Positions 8,221 to 16,727 are shown, numbered from the stretch's first letter. The stretch is 38,081 nt of DNA from Hydromicrobium sp964517765 (GCA_964517765.1 CAZFEN010000012.1:1-38081), one strand, 5' to 3'. Notes: generated by a model not told the origin, from the sequence alone. Made by a program: numbers and translations.

Positions 8221-8973
8221 TCAATCAGGAATTTGTTTTCCGGGCGGTTTATTCTCTTTTAATGTTTCCCTCACCAGACTGCTTGCCCTGAACAGTGATT
8301 CAAAGGTACCTGCATCGGTCCACCATCCTTCGATAACAGAATAAGTCATTGTACCTCTTCTGATGTATTCATTATTGACATCGGTTATTTCAAGTTCGCC
8401 TCTTCCCGAAGGTTTCAGGGACTCCGTAATTTCAAATACATCACTATCATACATATAAAGACCTGCAACTGCATAATTGCTTTTTGGCTCTTTGGGTTTC
8501 TCTTCGATATTTATTACTCTGTCCCCCTCGATTTCGGCAACTCCGAACCTTTCGGGATCATCGACTTCCTTTAAGAATATTTTTGCTCCCCTGTCCTGTC
8601 TCTCGAATTCCTTTACTGCGTCCGATATGTCATCTCCGATTATATTATCCCCGAGTATTACAACCATTTTATCTTTATCGATAAAATTCTCTGCCAGCTT
8701 CAGGGCATCGGCTATACCGCCTTCACCTTCCTGATACGTATAGCTTATATCCTTGAGTCCGAATCCCTTTCCATTACCCAGAAGTCTTAAGAAATCCCCT
8801 GCATTATTACCGCCGGTGACTATCATTATGTCTTTAAGCCCCGCATTTACCAGGGTCCTTAAAGGGTAATAAATCATCGGCTTATCATATACCGGAAGCA
8901 AATGTTTGTTGGTGACTTTGGTACACGGCATAAGGCGTGTTCCAAGCCCACCTGCCAGTATTACCCCTTTCAT
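8221..8973 (-). CDS. rfbA: Glucose-1-phosphate thymidylyltransferase-like nucleotidyltransferase
   Basis: Residues 6-14 (LAGGLGTRL) form the nucleotide-binding loop. KHLLPVYDKPMIYYPL at 23-38, EGGIADAL near 84-91 and LGDN at 107-110 are the conserved blocks of sugar nucleotidyltransferases that make dTDP-glucose from glucose-1-phosphate and dTTP. At 250 residues it belongs to the short form, lacking the C-terminal dimer helices of the ~290-residue RmlA. This short form is common in Gram-positive and thermophilic bacteria. The base specificity (dTTP or UTP) is inferred. It follows uppP by 36 nt on the same strand, which suggests cell-envelope polysaccharide synthesis. GGAG lies rather far (16 nt) before the ATG. 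Confidence 0.85.
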   Translation of the reverse strand: MKGVILAGGLGTRLMPCTKVTNKHLLPVYDKPMIYYPLRTLVNAGLKDIMIVTGGNNAGDFLRLLGNGKGFGLKDISYTYQEGEGGIADALKLAENFIDKDKMVVILGDNIIGDDISDAVKEFERQDRGAKIFLKEVDDPERFGVAEIEGDRVINIEEKPKEPKSNYAVAGLYMYDSDVFEITESLKPSGRGELEITDVNNEYIRRGTMTYSVIEGWWTDAGTFESLFRASSLVRETLKENKPPGKQIPD

Positions 8974-9009
8974 AATTTATATATTCACTCTCCTTTGGAT
9001 AGTTGGATA

Positions 9010-9990
9010 TTATATAAATCTCTTTATGATATAAAAAATAAAAGTTGCCGCAGAAAGTGCCACGCAGTATACGGCAAATATGTTTAAATTCTTTCTTTTA
9101 GCAAGATAAACAAGGAATTTTATGGCAAGCATTCCTGCAAGATAAGCAAAGAAAAAACCCGCTAAAAGATTTAGTGCAATATTCAGACCGCCCTCAAAAA
9201 TAACACCGGAGGAATGATAAATTTCGAATATAAATGTACCAAAAATAATCGGAACAGAGAGTAGAAAAGAAAACCTGACTGCTTCGCTTCTCTTTACCCC
9301 AAAGAATCGGGCAAAAGATATGGTGGATCCTGATCTCGAAATTCCCGGTAAAATGGCAATGGCCTGTCCTATTCCGGTCATAAATGCAATTAAAAAATTG
9401 AATCTTACTTTTTTTATGCTGTCGCCTTCAACCCCGGTCTCCCCGGTCAGCTCGCTGCCCATGGCTGCTTCGCTCCTGCCGTAAGGATACCTTCGATGGC
9501 GGCTGCCCCATCTGTCCAGCCTGTTCCGTCTATCATCGCGCCTGTCCTTACTGTTGGTAGGCTCTCCTTCAATGCGGCTCCCCCTCCGCTCACCCAGCAA
9601 GAGAAAAAGCGCAGTAACCAGTAAAAATGCCGCAACCACTAATGGACTGCTGAATAAAATATCGGCATATTCAGCCAGAAAATACCCTGCAACTGCAGCC
9701 GGAATACTTGCCACAATCAAAAGAATACCCAGCTTGAAGCTGCTTGTGGCCCTCTCGCTTCTTTTAAAAATCCCCAGGATCACCGCTCTTATTATCCTGT
9801 AAATCTCCCTGTGGAAAATGGTGACCACCGCAGCAAGTGTGGCGAAATGAACCGTTACCGTAAAGTATATAGGAGGATAATCCCAGTTAAAAAAATATGG
9901 GATGATCACAAGGTGACCGGAACTGCTTATGGGTAAAAACTCAGTAACACCCTGAATTATGCCTAAAACAATTGACTGTATTATATTCAA
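9010..9990 (-). CDS. uppP: Undecaprenyl-diphosphatase (BacA type) with a charged insertion
   Basis: An integral membrane phosphatase recycling undecaprenyl diphosphate to the lipid carrier for peptidoglycan and other glycans. The first signature, QGVTEFLPISSSGHLV, is at 13-28 and the second, PGISRSGSTISFARF, at about 215-229. Both contain the catalytic-site residues. The start is TTG at 9990, chosen because the family begins MNIIQ..ILGIIQG; no clear ribosome site is seen. The protein has 326 residues against the usual ~265-280. The excess lies in one loop (about residues 135-194, nucleotides 9409-9588) rich in R, D, G and E and visibly higher in GC than the rest. The loop sits between membrane segments, so the enzyme is probably still active. 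Confidence 0.92.
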   Translation of the reverse strand: MNIIQSIVLGIIQGVTEFLPISSSGHLVIIPYFFNWDYPPIYFTVTVHFATLAAVVTIFHREIYRIIRAVILGIFKRSERATSSFKLGILLIVASIPAAVAGYFLAEYADILFSSPLVVAAFLLVTALFLLLGERRGSRIEGEPTNSKDRRDDRRNRLDRWGSRHRRYPYGRSEAAMGSELTGETGVEGDSIKKVRFNFLIAFMTGIGQAIAILPGISRSGSTISFARFFGVKRSEAVRFSFLLSVPIIFGTFIFEIYHSSGVIFEGGLNIALNLLAGFFFAYLAGMLAIKFLVYLAKRKNLNIFAVYCVALSAATFIFYIIKRFI

Positions 9991-10075
9991 CTTATATAAT
10001 TGTAAAAATTTTGTTTAAATAATATATAATTAATTTTTAAATATAGCATAAAATAATTAAAAATAAAAAATCGTT

Positions 10076-10576
10076 ATGAACTCATCAAATTTTTGGGAAT
10101 TTTTAGCTCCACGGTTAGCAACATTTTTTACGGCTATGATACCCATCGGTGAACTCCGTGCATCCATCCCTATTGCGCTTTCAACATATGGGATGAATAT
10201 TTATGAGACCTTCATAATATCGGTGATAGGAAATATGATCCCGGTAATTGCCATACTGTGGATCCTCGACCCGGTATCAAAATTTCTTATGAAGAGATTT
10301 AATTGGGCCAGAAGATTTTTTAACTGGCTCTTCAGTTATACCCGAAGGCACCACTCAAAAAGATTCGAAAGATATGAGGGTTTTGCGCTGGCAGGATTTG
10401 TGGCAATTCCCCTCCCTGTTACGGGCGGCGTGACGGGGTCACTGATTGCATTCGTTTTCGGCATACCCCCCAAAAGAGCCCTGCTGCATATATTTATCGG
10501 AGTATTGATTGCCGGTGTGATTGTAACCACGATATACCAGACAGTTGGTTACGTAAGATTTATAATTGCAGGTTAA
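10076..10576 (+). CDS. COG2426 small multidrug export-related membrane protein
   Basis: A 166-residue membrane protein with hydrophobic spans near 10-35, 42-65, 112-135 and 138-162. Early TAMIPIGELRASIPIAL and later FVAIPLPVTGGVTGSLIAFVFG are the two halves of the PF06695 family. That family is named for a supposed drug-export role which is poorly supported; the repeated Ile-Pro-(Ile/Leu) segments resemble re-entrant loops of DedA/UppP-like proteins. It diverges from uppP across 85 AT-rich bases. I see no ribosome-binding site before the ATG, so the transcript may be leaderless or start further in. Confidence 0.8.
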   Translation: MNSSNFWEFLAPRLATFFTAMIPIGELRASIPIALSTYGMNIYETFIISVIGNMIPVIAILWILDPVSKFLMKRFNWARRFFNWLFSYTRRHHSKRFERYEGFALAGFVAIPLPVTGGVTGSLIAFVFGIPPKRALLHIFIGVLIAGVIVTTIYQTVGYVRFIIAG

Positions 10577-10582
10577 ACAGCA

Positions 10583-12001
10583 CTATTTACCGCTTATCAT
10601 TATATCGCTTACCAGAAGCGAGGGGCTCCCTATATATCCTGCAGCGGGAATAAATCTGAGGTCATTTCCTATCTTTTTAATGCTCCTGCAGAAACTTAAA
10701 ATATCAGTTGCAATGGTTACTTCCTTAACCGGCTGCTTGAAGCTTCCGTTCTCTATCCAGATTCCTTTGGCTCCCATGCTCATCTGTCCCGAAATGGGAT
10801 TTACGCCGGAGTGGAGCCCTATTATATCTATGATATAAAATCCGCTGCCCACCTCACTCAGCAGCGTGTCAAAACCGGTATCCGAAGGTTCCATGTAAAA
10901 ATTTGAAATACCCACCTCAGGCGTGGACCGGTAAGAAGCCCTTACGGCATTGCCCGTTGAGCGGGTTTTGTCTTTTCTTGCGGTATAGGTATTATATAGA
11001 TAAGTTTTAAGATACCCATCTTCGAACACACTGGTTTTACCCTTTATGATCCCTTCCCCGTCAAAGGGCCTTGATGATAAGCCATCGGGAAGGGTCCCGT
11101 CATCGAATACATTTACCCCTATAGAAAATACCTTCTGACCCACTTTTCCTTCAAAAAGTGATTTTCTTTTTTGTACAGAATCCGCAGTCAGGCACCCGGC
11201 AACGACACCCAGCAGCTGGGCCGAAACAACCGGATCCAGCAGGAGATCGGCTCTCTGTGATTTTATTTTCTCCCCTCCGAGGACCGAGACGGAGCGGCTT
11301 GCCGCTTTCCCGGCAATTTCTTCCAGATCAAGATGGGAAGGTTCACGGGCGCAGCCAAAAAAATCACCGGTTGAAGTGTCTCCTTCCTGTTTGGAGATCG
11401 CACTTACGTAAATCAAACATGTAGTTGTTTTATATTTATCGCAGAATCCGGCAGAATTCAAAATTGCCGTTTCGTAAATACTGTCATGATACCCGACGCT
11501 GTCGATATCGACTATTCTGGCATCCTTGCTTTTTGTCAGGACCTCAAGCTTCTTTGCCATTTCAATTTTACTTTCTATGCTGTAATCAAGAAAATTCTCA
11601 TGGAAAAGCGACCTGTCATCTATTAATTTCTTTTTGTAAACAAATTCTTCTTCCACGGGCAAATAATTATAATCTTCACTGCTCGTGATCCTGGCATTGG
11701 ATACCGCGTTTCTTATACAATCCTCTATGCTTCTTTCTTCAAGAACGGTTGTATATGCATATCCGATTGACCTGTCCTTAAAAATCCTGATACCCACTCC
11801 AATAGAATCCGAAAACGATAGTGTTTCCACTTTCCCTTTGAAGATTTCTATTTCATTTTCCACGGAACTTGCAGCAAAAATCTCGAACTCATCCACCTTA
11901 TGTTTATTTATCCTTAAGGCGGCATCTTTGCAAATGTTGATTAGCTGGCTGTCTCTGATTTTATACCTTTTATTATCCTGCATATTTTTATTATCCTGCA
12001 T
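10583..12001 (-). CDS. tldE: TldE/PmbA-type metalloprotease subunit
   Basis: A 472-residue member of the TldD/PmbA (U62) family lacking the HExxxH motif, as expected of the TldE partner. Recognisable parts are the N-terminal DEFEIFAASSVENEIE strand region, GVGIRIFKDRSIGYAYT near residues 80-96, a central LLLDPVVSAQLLG segment replacing the metal-binding helix of TldD, and GLHSGVNPISGQMSMGAKGIWIENG near the end. TldD-TldE heterodimers cleave unfolded peptides and process some modified peptides. The gene follows tldD by 2 nt. Its 5' end holds a tandem copy of 16 identical bases (12001-11986 and 11983-11968), so translation may begin at 12001 or 11983. Confidence 0.9.
   Translation of the reverse strand: MQDNKNMQDNKRYKIRDSQLINICKDAALRINKHKVDEFEIFAASSVENEIEIFKGKVETLSFSDSIGVGIRIFKDRSIGYAYTTVLEERSIEDCIRNAVSNARITSSEDYNYLPVEEEFVYKKKLIDDRSLFHENFLDYSIESKIEMAKKLEVLTKSKDARIVDIDSVGYHDSIYETAILNSAGFCDKYKTTTCLIYVSAISKQEGDTSTGDFFGCAREPSHLDLEEIAGKAASRSVSVLGGEKIKSQRADLLLDPVVSAQLLGVVAGCLTADSVQKRKSLFEGKVGQKVFSIGVNVFDDGTLPDGLSSRPFDGEGIIKGKTSVFEDGYLKTYLYNTYTARKDKTRSTGNAVRASYRSTPEVGISNFYMEPSDTGFDTLLSEVGSGFYIIDIIGLHSGVNPISGQMSMGAKGIWIENGSFKQPVKEVTIATDILSFCRSIKKIGNDLRFIPAAGYIGSPSLLVSDIMISGK
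11966..12001 (-). repeat. Tandem duplication of the tldE start codon region
   Basis: Two 18-bp units, each beginning ATGCAGGATAATAAAA, stand head to tail and encode MQDNKN-MQDNKR. GGAGG in the tldD 3' end lies 15 nt before the first ATG, while AGGA inside the first unit is 10 nt before the second ATG. This looks like a recent slippage event that duplicated a start. Confidence 0.8.
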
Positions 12002-12003
12002 AT

Positions 12004-13389
12004 TTAGTCTTTTATGCCTCCTACGGTAATCTTCTCAACTTTTATAGTAGGCTGGCCCACTTCGTTTGAAACCATCTGGTCATTCTTCCCGCAGAATCCT
12101 GGAGCAAAATCCAGATTGTTCCCCACTGCTTCGATCCTTTTTAAAACTTCCGGACCGTTTCCTATTATAGTGGTGTCTTTTATGGGAAAACTTATTTTGC
12201 CATTCTCTATAAGGTAGCCTTCGCTTATTCCGAATACAAAATCTCCCGTCGCCGGATCGACCTGTCCGCCGGCAAATTCCTTTGCGTATATGCCCCTGCT
12301 AACGGATCTTATAATCGAATCCGGATCTTCATCGCCGCTGTCAATAAAAGTGTTGCTCATTCTCGGAAAAGGAACATTCCTGAAAGATTGCCTTCTTCCA
12401 TTTCCGGTTTGCTTTGCGCCTAATTTTTTGGATGTTCGAAGGTCATAAATATAATTTTGTAAAATCCCGTCTTTTATAAGTACGGTTCGATTGGAAGGAA
12501 AACCTTCCCCGTCGAATTTATAGGAACCCCAGCGGTATTTCAGCGTAGAATCATCGATTGCGGTCACTATCTCGCTTGCAATCTTTTTTCCAATTTTATC
12601 CTTGAAAACGGAAGCGCTCTTAAGCACGGCATCTGCCTCAAGCCCATGACCGCATGCTTCATGAAAAATAACACCGCCAAAGGCCGGCCCAATCACTACC
12701 GGGAGCTCGCCCGCAGGTGCGCCCACCGCATCAAGCATATTTACCGCAATCCTTGAAGCTTCAAGGGCAAGGTCCACCGGATTTTTGAAATCAAATGCTT
12801 CATAGCCGCTTGATCTTGCCAGTGATTTATAACCTGTCCTTATATCCTTTCCTCTTCTGGCTACCACATTTACTGCCAGAAAAATCTTTACTATTTTCTC
12901 GAATGAAAAGGAACCATAGGAATTTGCAATATACGACTCTTCCGCTGTATCGGAAAGAGTGGATGTGACCTGAATTACAGCAGGATTAAAATCCCTGGCA
13001 CTCCGGTCGACAAGTTCAAGAGTATCTTTCCTCGTATCTGATTGAATGCTACCGGGAGGTTTTTTTACATCTACGATATAAGAACTTTTAGTTTCGGTAA
13101 GATCCAGAACCTTAATAGCACTGGTTCCGTTTATTGCAGAACTTAAGATTTTTGCCGCATTGATTAATTTGCTTTCTTCAAGCGAATCCACATAAGCATA
13201 AAAAGTGCTGTCCCCAACCCATAATCTCAGTCCGCAACCCAACTCATAACCGCTGCTGGAGTTTTCGATTTTACTGTCTTCCAGCCGTAAATTGTTAAAA
13301 GCTCTTTTTTGAATAAATATTTCCGAAAAATCGGCGCCATTTCCCAGTAATATATTTAAAATCTTTTTAGTGAGTCGATTCTCAATCAA
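12004..13389 (-). CDS. tldD: TldD-type zinc metalloprotease subunit
   Basis: A 461-residue protein with the family HExxxH motif, HEACGHGLEADAV starting at H243 (H243, E244, H248). The C-terminal GFCGKNDQMVSNEVGQPTI segment carries the cysteine that is the third zinc ligand in E. coli TldD. With TldE it forms a heterodimeric protease for unfolded peptides, known from microcin B17 and CcdA processing. The start is read as TTG at 13389; upstream pairing to 16S rRNA is weak. It lies 18 nt after the YtxH gene and 2 nt before tldE. No RiPP precursor gene is visible nearby, so a housekeeping role is more likely than peptide maturation. Confidence 0.92.
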   Translation of the reverse strand: MIENRLTKKILNILLGNGADFSEIFIQKRAFNNLRLEDSKIENSSSGYELGCGLRLWVGDSTFYAYVDSLEESKLINAAKILSSAINGTSAIKVLDLTETKSSYIVDVKKPPGSIQSDTRKDTLELVDRSARDFNPAVIQVTSTLSDTAEESYIANSYGSFSFEKIVKIFLAVNVVARRGKDIRTGYKSLARSSGYEAFDFKNPVDLALEASRIAVNMLDAVGAPAGELPVVIGPAFGGVIFHEACGHGLEADAVLKSASVFKDKIGKKIASEIVTAIDDSTLKYRWGSYKFDGEGFPSNRTVLIKDGILQNYIYDLRTSKKLGAKQTGNGRRQSFRNVPFPRMSNTFIDSGDEDPDSIIRSVSRGIYAKEFAGGQVDPATGDFVFGISEGYLIENGKISFPIKDTTIIGNGPEVLKRIEAVGNNLDFAPGFCGKNDQMVSNEVGQPTIKVEKITVGGIKD

Positions 13390-13407
13390 TATAATCCGGT
13401 TCCCTGT

Positions 13408-13815
13408 CTATGAGAGATCTTTCTTGACTTTCTTTGCGGTATCTTTTCCCTTTTCAATAACTTTACTTATCTTTTTTTTGGCTTCTCCAGCTCTGGAACC
13501 AACAACCTTTGAAATATCCACGATTTTTTCTTTGCTTTTTTCGACGAATTCTTCTCCCCTGCTTTTCACTTCCGCAAGTTTTACTTTGCCCATATCAACA
13601 TATTCCTTTGTTTTTCCCATAATTGTATCGAGACCTTCTTTACTTTTTTCTATCATCTCCTCGCTTTTTTCCTTTAGCTGTTTTCTGGTTTCTTCCCCTG
13701 ATTTAGGAGCAAGCAATATTCCTGCAATAAAACCCACGGATAGACCTACCACAAGTGCGGTGAATATTCCCAGCGCGTTACTTTTCCCATTGTCTTTTCC
13801 GTTTTCCATATTCAT
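13408..13815 (-). CDS. YtxH-domain membrane-anchored protein
   Basis: A 135-residue protein with one transmembrane segment near residues 16-36 (IFTALVVGLSVGFIAGILLA), followed directly by PKSGEETRKQLKEKSEE, the YtxH signature. The remaining ~90 residues are highly charged, rich in K and E, and predicted helical or coiled coil. YtxH-type proteins are general-stress or envelope-associated proteins of unknown biochemistry. The start overlaps the stop of the upstream DUF948-like gene by 4 bp, a combination seen in many Gram-positive genomes, which supports a shared role. Confidence 0.85.
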   Translation of the reverse strand: MNMENGKDNGKSNALGIFTALVVGLSVGFIAGILLAPKSGEETRKQLKEKSEEMIEKSKEGLDTIMGKTKEYVDMGKVKLAEVKSRGEEFVEKSKEKIVDISKVVGSRAGEAKKKISKVIEKGKDTAKKVKKDLS

Positions 13816-14195
13816 TCTTTACCCTCCTCGTTTTTATCTTCAGCACTGGCTTTTGATTTCGAAAGACCGCTGATCAGTCCCGCTGAAGCGCTTATTATTT
13901 TAATTATCGGACTTGTTACCAGTACCCTCGCAAGTCTTATAACCTTTTCCAGCTGCTCGACTATCGAACTGATGCTCTGCGTAAGATCTGCTATCGAGCT
14001 GATTTCGGTATTGAGACCGCCCACTGCATCATTTAGTTTCTCCGCAGCCGGGATGAGGCTCTCATTCAATTTTCCCGCCATGAATTTAACTTTGTTTATC
14101 AACTTGAATAAAGGGACGGCTATAATTATCCCTGCTATTGCAAAAGCGGAAATCAAGATTATTGCAACAATGCCAACTATCTCTAACGGTGTCAT
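13812..14195 (-). CDS. DUF948-like membrane-anchored protein
   Basis: A 127-residue protein with an N-terminal hydrophobic segment at about residues 8-32 and then an amphipathic helical region: KLNESLIPAAEKLNDAVGGLNTEISSIADLTQSISSIVEQLEK. This heptad-like pattern and size match DUF948 (YoxC-like) proteins, which form membrane-anchored coiled coils. A short hydrophobic region at about 93-110 could be a second membrane contact. It is the first gene of the run DUF948-YtxH-tldD-tldE. AAGGGG lies 6 nt upstream of the ATG. The upstream region is cut by the assembly gap starting at 14272. Confidence 0.7.
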   Translation of the reverse strand: MTPLEIVGIVAIILISAFAIAGIIIAVPLFKLINKVKFMAGKLNESLIPAAEKLNDAVGGLNTEISSIADLTQSISSIVEQLEKVIRLARVLVTSPIIKIISASAGLISGLSKSKASAEDKNEEGKE

Positions 14196-14271
14196 AATTA
14201 CCCCTTGAACTTTTTATAAAAATATCAATTAACATTATATATATTTTGTTTCTTTTATTCAAAAAATAAAA

Positions 14272-14371
14272 NNNNNNNNNNNNNNNNNNNNNNNNNNNNN
14301 NNNNNNNNNNNNNNNNNNNNNNNNNNNNNNNNNNNNNNNNNNNNNNNNNNNNNNNNNNNNNNNNNNNNNNN
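14272..14371. other. Assembly gap (100 N)
   Basis: Exactly 100 N, a placeholder length. The flanks share no overlap. The gap separates the divergent DUF948 gene promoter region from the lipoprotein gene and hides the start and most of the signal peptide of the latter. Confidence 0.99.
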
Positions 14372-14878
14372 ATTTCCACACTTTTTGCCTGCACTCCCAT
14401 AGAAAGTAAAAAAATAGATGTCGATGTTGACGAAGGAGAAGTTCAGGAGTTGGAAGAATCGGAAGAAGAAATTGTAACAGTTGATTATGAGAATGCTCAG
14501 TTCGGAGCGGAAATAAATGGTTACATTCCTTTTTTCTTATGTACGGATAATGATAATTATATAAAAATAGAAATTACGAATACTTCCGATTTTACCTGGC
14601 AAAGTGATGGAAAAAATCCGGTAAGAGTAAGCTATCATTACTATGGTCAGGATGTTGATTATTCGGAGTATGATAATAACGCAAGGACTATTTTACCCAA
14701 TGATGTGGAACCCGGTGAAAGCGTTACCGTAAAGGTACTTATAAACGATATAACCAATAAGGGCATATACGTGGTCCAGATCGACCTTGTCCTCGAAGGA
14801 TATTCCTGGTTTTCCGGAAAAGATATCCCTGTTCTTCAAAGTAATGTATATTTTAGCTCATGCGGGGATGGGTCCTAA
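14372..14878 (+). CDS. Secreted lipoprotein with a glycosyltransferase-associated beta-sandwich domain (5' end in gap)
   Basis: The reading frame is open from the gap edge. Its first visible residues, ISTLFACTPIESKK, are the end of a type II signal peptide: LFAC fits a lipobox with the cysteine at 14390-14392 as the lipidated residue. An acidic linker (DVDVDEGEVQELEESEEE) follows, then a ~115-residue beta-rich domain. It has ITNTSDFTWQSDGKNPVRVSYHYY, ARTILPNDVEPGESVTVKV and GIYVVQIDLVLEGYSWFS. This pattern recurs as an accessory module attached to glycosyltransferases and methyltransferases in Actinobacteria and Chloroflexi. Here it is a stand-alone lipoprotein on the cell surface. An internal TTG at 14450 would miss the lipobox and is not the real start. 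Converges with purC. Confidence 0.75.
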   Translation: MSTLFACTPIESKKIDVDVDEGEVQELEESEEEIVTVDYENAQFGAEINGYIPFFLCTDNDNYIKIEITNTSDFTWQSDGKNPVRVSYHYYGQDVDYSEYDNNARTILPNDVEPGESVTVKVLINDITNKGIYVVQIDLVLEGYSWFSGKDIPVLQSNVYFSSCGDGS

Positions 14879-14892
14879 TCTTAGTAAAAAAA

Positions 14893-15786
14893 TTAGATCT
14901 TAAATTTCTCTCCCACTATTTTTTCATAGGCAGAGATATATGTACTGGATGTCTTTTTCACAACATCCGAAGGCAGAGGCGGAGGAATCGATTTTCTATC
15001 CCAGTCGGTCCCAAGCAGGTAATCCCTGACATACTGCTTATCGAAACTCTCCTGATCTCTCCCGGGCATATAATCATCCAGCGGCCAGAACCGGGATGAA
15101 TCAGGAGTTAAAACTTCATCGGCCAGTATTATCTTATCGTCATCTGTCGCGCCAAACTCGAATTTGGTATCCGCAATTATTATGCCCTGCCTTAAGGCAT
15201 ATTCTGAAGCTTTAAGGTAAAGTTCTATACTTTTTTTCTTTATGAAATCTATTGTTCCGGCACCGAATATTTTTTTTGCCTTGTTAATGGTAATAGTCAG
15301 ATCATGGCCGGATACTTCTTTTGTAGTCGGAGTAAATATGGCCTCCGGGAGCCGGCCGCATTTTAAAAGATTGGGAGGCAGTTTCAAATCTCCAATCATA
15401 CCGGTCTTTTTATATTCTTCCCAGCCGGAACCGGTTATGTATCCGCGGACAACACACTCAATCGGATATATTTTTACTCTTTTTGCTATCACCGATCTGC
15501 CCGACAATACGTCTTTATGTCTTTTTAAAAATTTTGGGAATTTTTCAAATTCGACCTCGACCAAATGATTATCTATTATGCCTTTCAAATAATTGAACCA
15601 GAAAATCGAAATCTTATTTAAAATTATTCCCTTCAAAGGAATAAGAGTTGGTAATACAAAGTCAAAAGCGGAAATCCTATCCGTGGTCACTATCAAGATT
15701 TCACTGTCGAATCCGAACATCTCTCTGACTTTACCGCTTCTTAATTTCTCTAAGTTTTTAATCTCTATATCCCCTACAAGTTTCAT
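14893..15786 (-). CDS. purC: Phosphoribosylaminoimidazole-succinocarboxamide synthase
   Basis: SAICAR synthase, an ATP-dependent step of de novo purine synthesis joining aspartate to CAIR. The 297-residue chain matches the long (yeast/actinobacterial-like) form. It has SGKVREMF near 17-24, TTDRISAFDFVLP at 34-46, ECVVRGYITGSGW near 110-122, FTPTTKEVSGHD and a C-terminal DSSRFWP segment. CGAGGTG lies just before the ATG. It stands apart from other pur genes but downstream of MTA phosphorylase (78 nt) and adenosine kinase on the same strand, so the three form a purine-related group. Confidence 0.93.
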   Translation of the reverse strand: MKLVGDIEIKNLEKLRSGKVREMFGFDSEILIVTTDRISAFDFVLPTLIPLKGIILNKISIFWFNYLKGIIDNHLVEVEFEKFPKFLKRHKDVLSGRSVIAKRVKIYPIECVVRGYITGSGWEEYKKTGMIGDLKLPPNLLKCGRLPEAIFTPTTKEVSGHDLTITINKAKKIFGAGTIDFIKKKSIELYLKASEYALRQGIIIADTKFEFGATDDDKIILADEVLTPDSSRFWPLDDYMPGRDQESFDKQYVRDYLLGTDWDRKSIPPPLPSDVVKKTSSTYISAYEKIVGEKFKI

Positions 15787-15864
15787 AAATCACACCTCGT
15801 AATTATTTTATTCGACTTTTATTTATTAAATAAGAAATATTTATCTCTTACCTGTTATAAAATA

Positions 15865-16674
15865 CTAATTAACCCCGGCACCTTTCAATGCATGGGAACA
15901 AATGCAATCTCTTTTTTCGGGAACCTTTGAAATTGCTCTAAAAAGCAGGCTCCTTATTTTTTCATTATTCTCTTTAAATACCTTCACAACCTGGTCGATG
16001 GTTACAGGCTTAATTTCCGGACGACCCTCCAGCCCTGCATCATAGTCGGTGACGAGAGAAATATTCACATAACATATTTCCTGCTCACGTGCCAGACTCA
16101 CTTCCGGGTACTGTGTCATTGTTACAACTTCCCAGCCCTGCTTCGAATACCATCTACTCTCGGATCTGGTACTGAACCTGGGACCCTGAATGGTAACAGA
16201 AGTACCCGTGGGATAAAAATCTATATCAAGTTCACGGGCACTCTCGATTACTATGTTTCTCAAAACGGGACAATATGGATCGGCCATGGCAACGTGCACG
16301 GTTTTTGGGCCATCGTAAAAAGTATCGATTCTCCCTTTTGTTCTATCTACAAACTGATCACACACCACAAACTGTCCGGGTCCTATAAATGGCTGTAGAC
16401 TTCCGGAGCTGCAGGGACCAAAAATACGTTTTACGCCTATTTTTTTCATTGCATAAATATTCGCCCTGTAGTTTATTTTATGCGGGGGTAAATTATGTTT
16501 TTTCCCGTGCCGGGGTATGAATGCGACACTTTTCCCCTCCAGCATACCAATTGTTACTTTATCCGAAGGAGGACCATAAGGAGTATCTATCTCATATTCT
16601 TCCGCTTTTTCCAGAAACGAGTAAAATCCGGAACCTCCGAATACGCCGATTTCTGCCTTTGGCTCACCACTCAT
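15865..16674 (-). CDS. mtnP: 5'-methylthioadenosine phosphorylase
   Basis: A 269-residue PNP/MTAP-family enzyme that splits methylthioadenosine with phosphate into adenine and methylthioribose-1-phosphate. Visible motifs are GVFGGSGFY at 10-18, the phosphate-binding RHGKKHNLPPHKINYRANI starting at R55, TIQGPRFSTRSES at about 161-173 and MTQYPEVSLARE near 186-197. TDYDAG at 209-214 keeps both aspartates (D210, D212) that select an adenine base, which favours MTAP over the inosine-specific MTIP. AAAGGA precedes the ATG. Its adenine product, and adenosine handled by the kinase 53 nt upstream, link the two genes in nucleoside salvage. Confidence 0.9.
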   Translation of the reverse strand: MSGEPKAEIGVFGGSGFYSFLEKAEEYEIDTPYGPPSDKVTIGMLEGKSVAFIPRHGKKHNLPPHKINYRANIYAMKKIGVKRIFGPCSSGSLQPFIGPGQFVVCDQFVDRTKGRIDTFYDGPKTVHVAMADPYCPVLRNIVIESARELDIDFYPTGTSVTIQGPRFSTRSESRWYSKQGWEVVTMTQYPEVSLAREQEICYVNISLVTDYDAGLEGRPEIKPVTIDQVVKVFKENNEKIRSLLFRAISKVPEKRDCICSHALKGAGVN

Positions 16675-16727
16675 ATTTTTCCTTTCTTGTTTTACTTAAA
16701 TATATTTCACTTGATCTAAAAATTTAA

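Noticed and set aside
10583..13389. RiPP or microcin maturation locus around TldD-TldE
   Set aside because: No small precursor gene, cyclodehydratase, radical SAM or transporter lies next to the pair.
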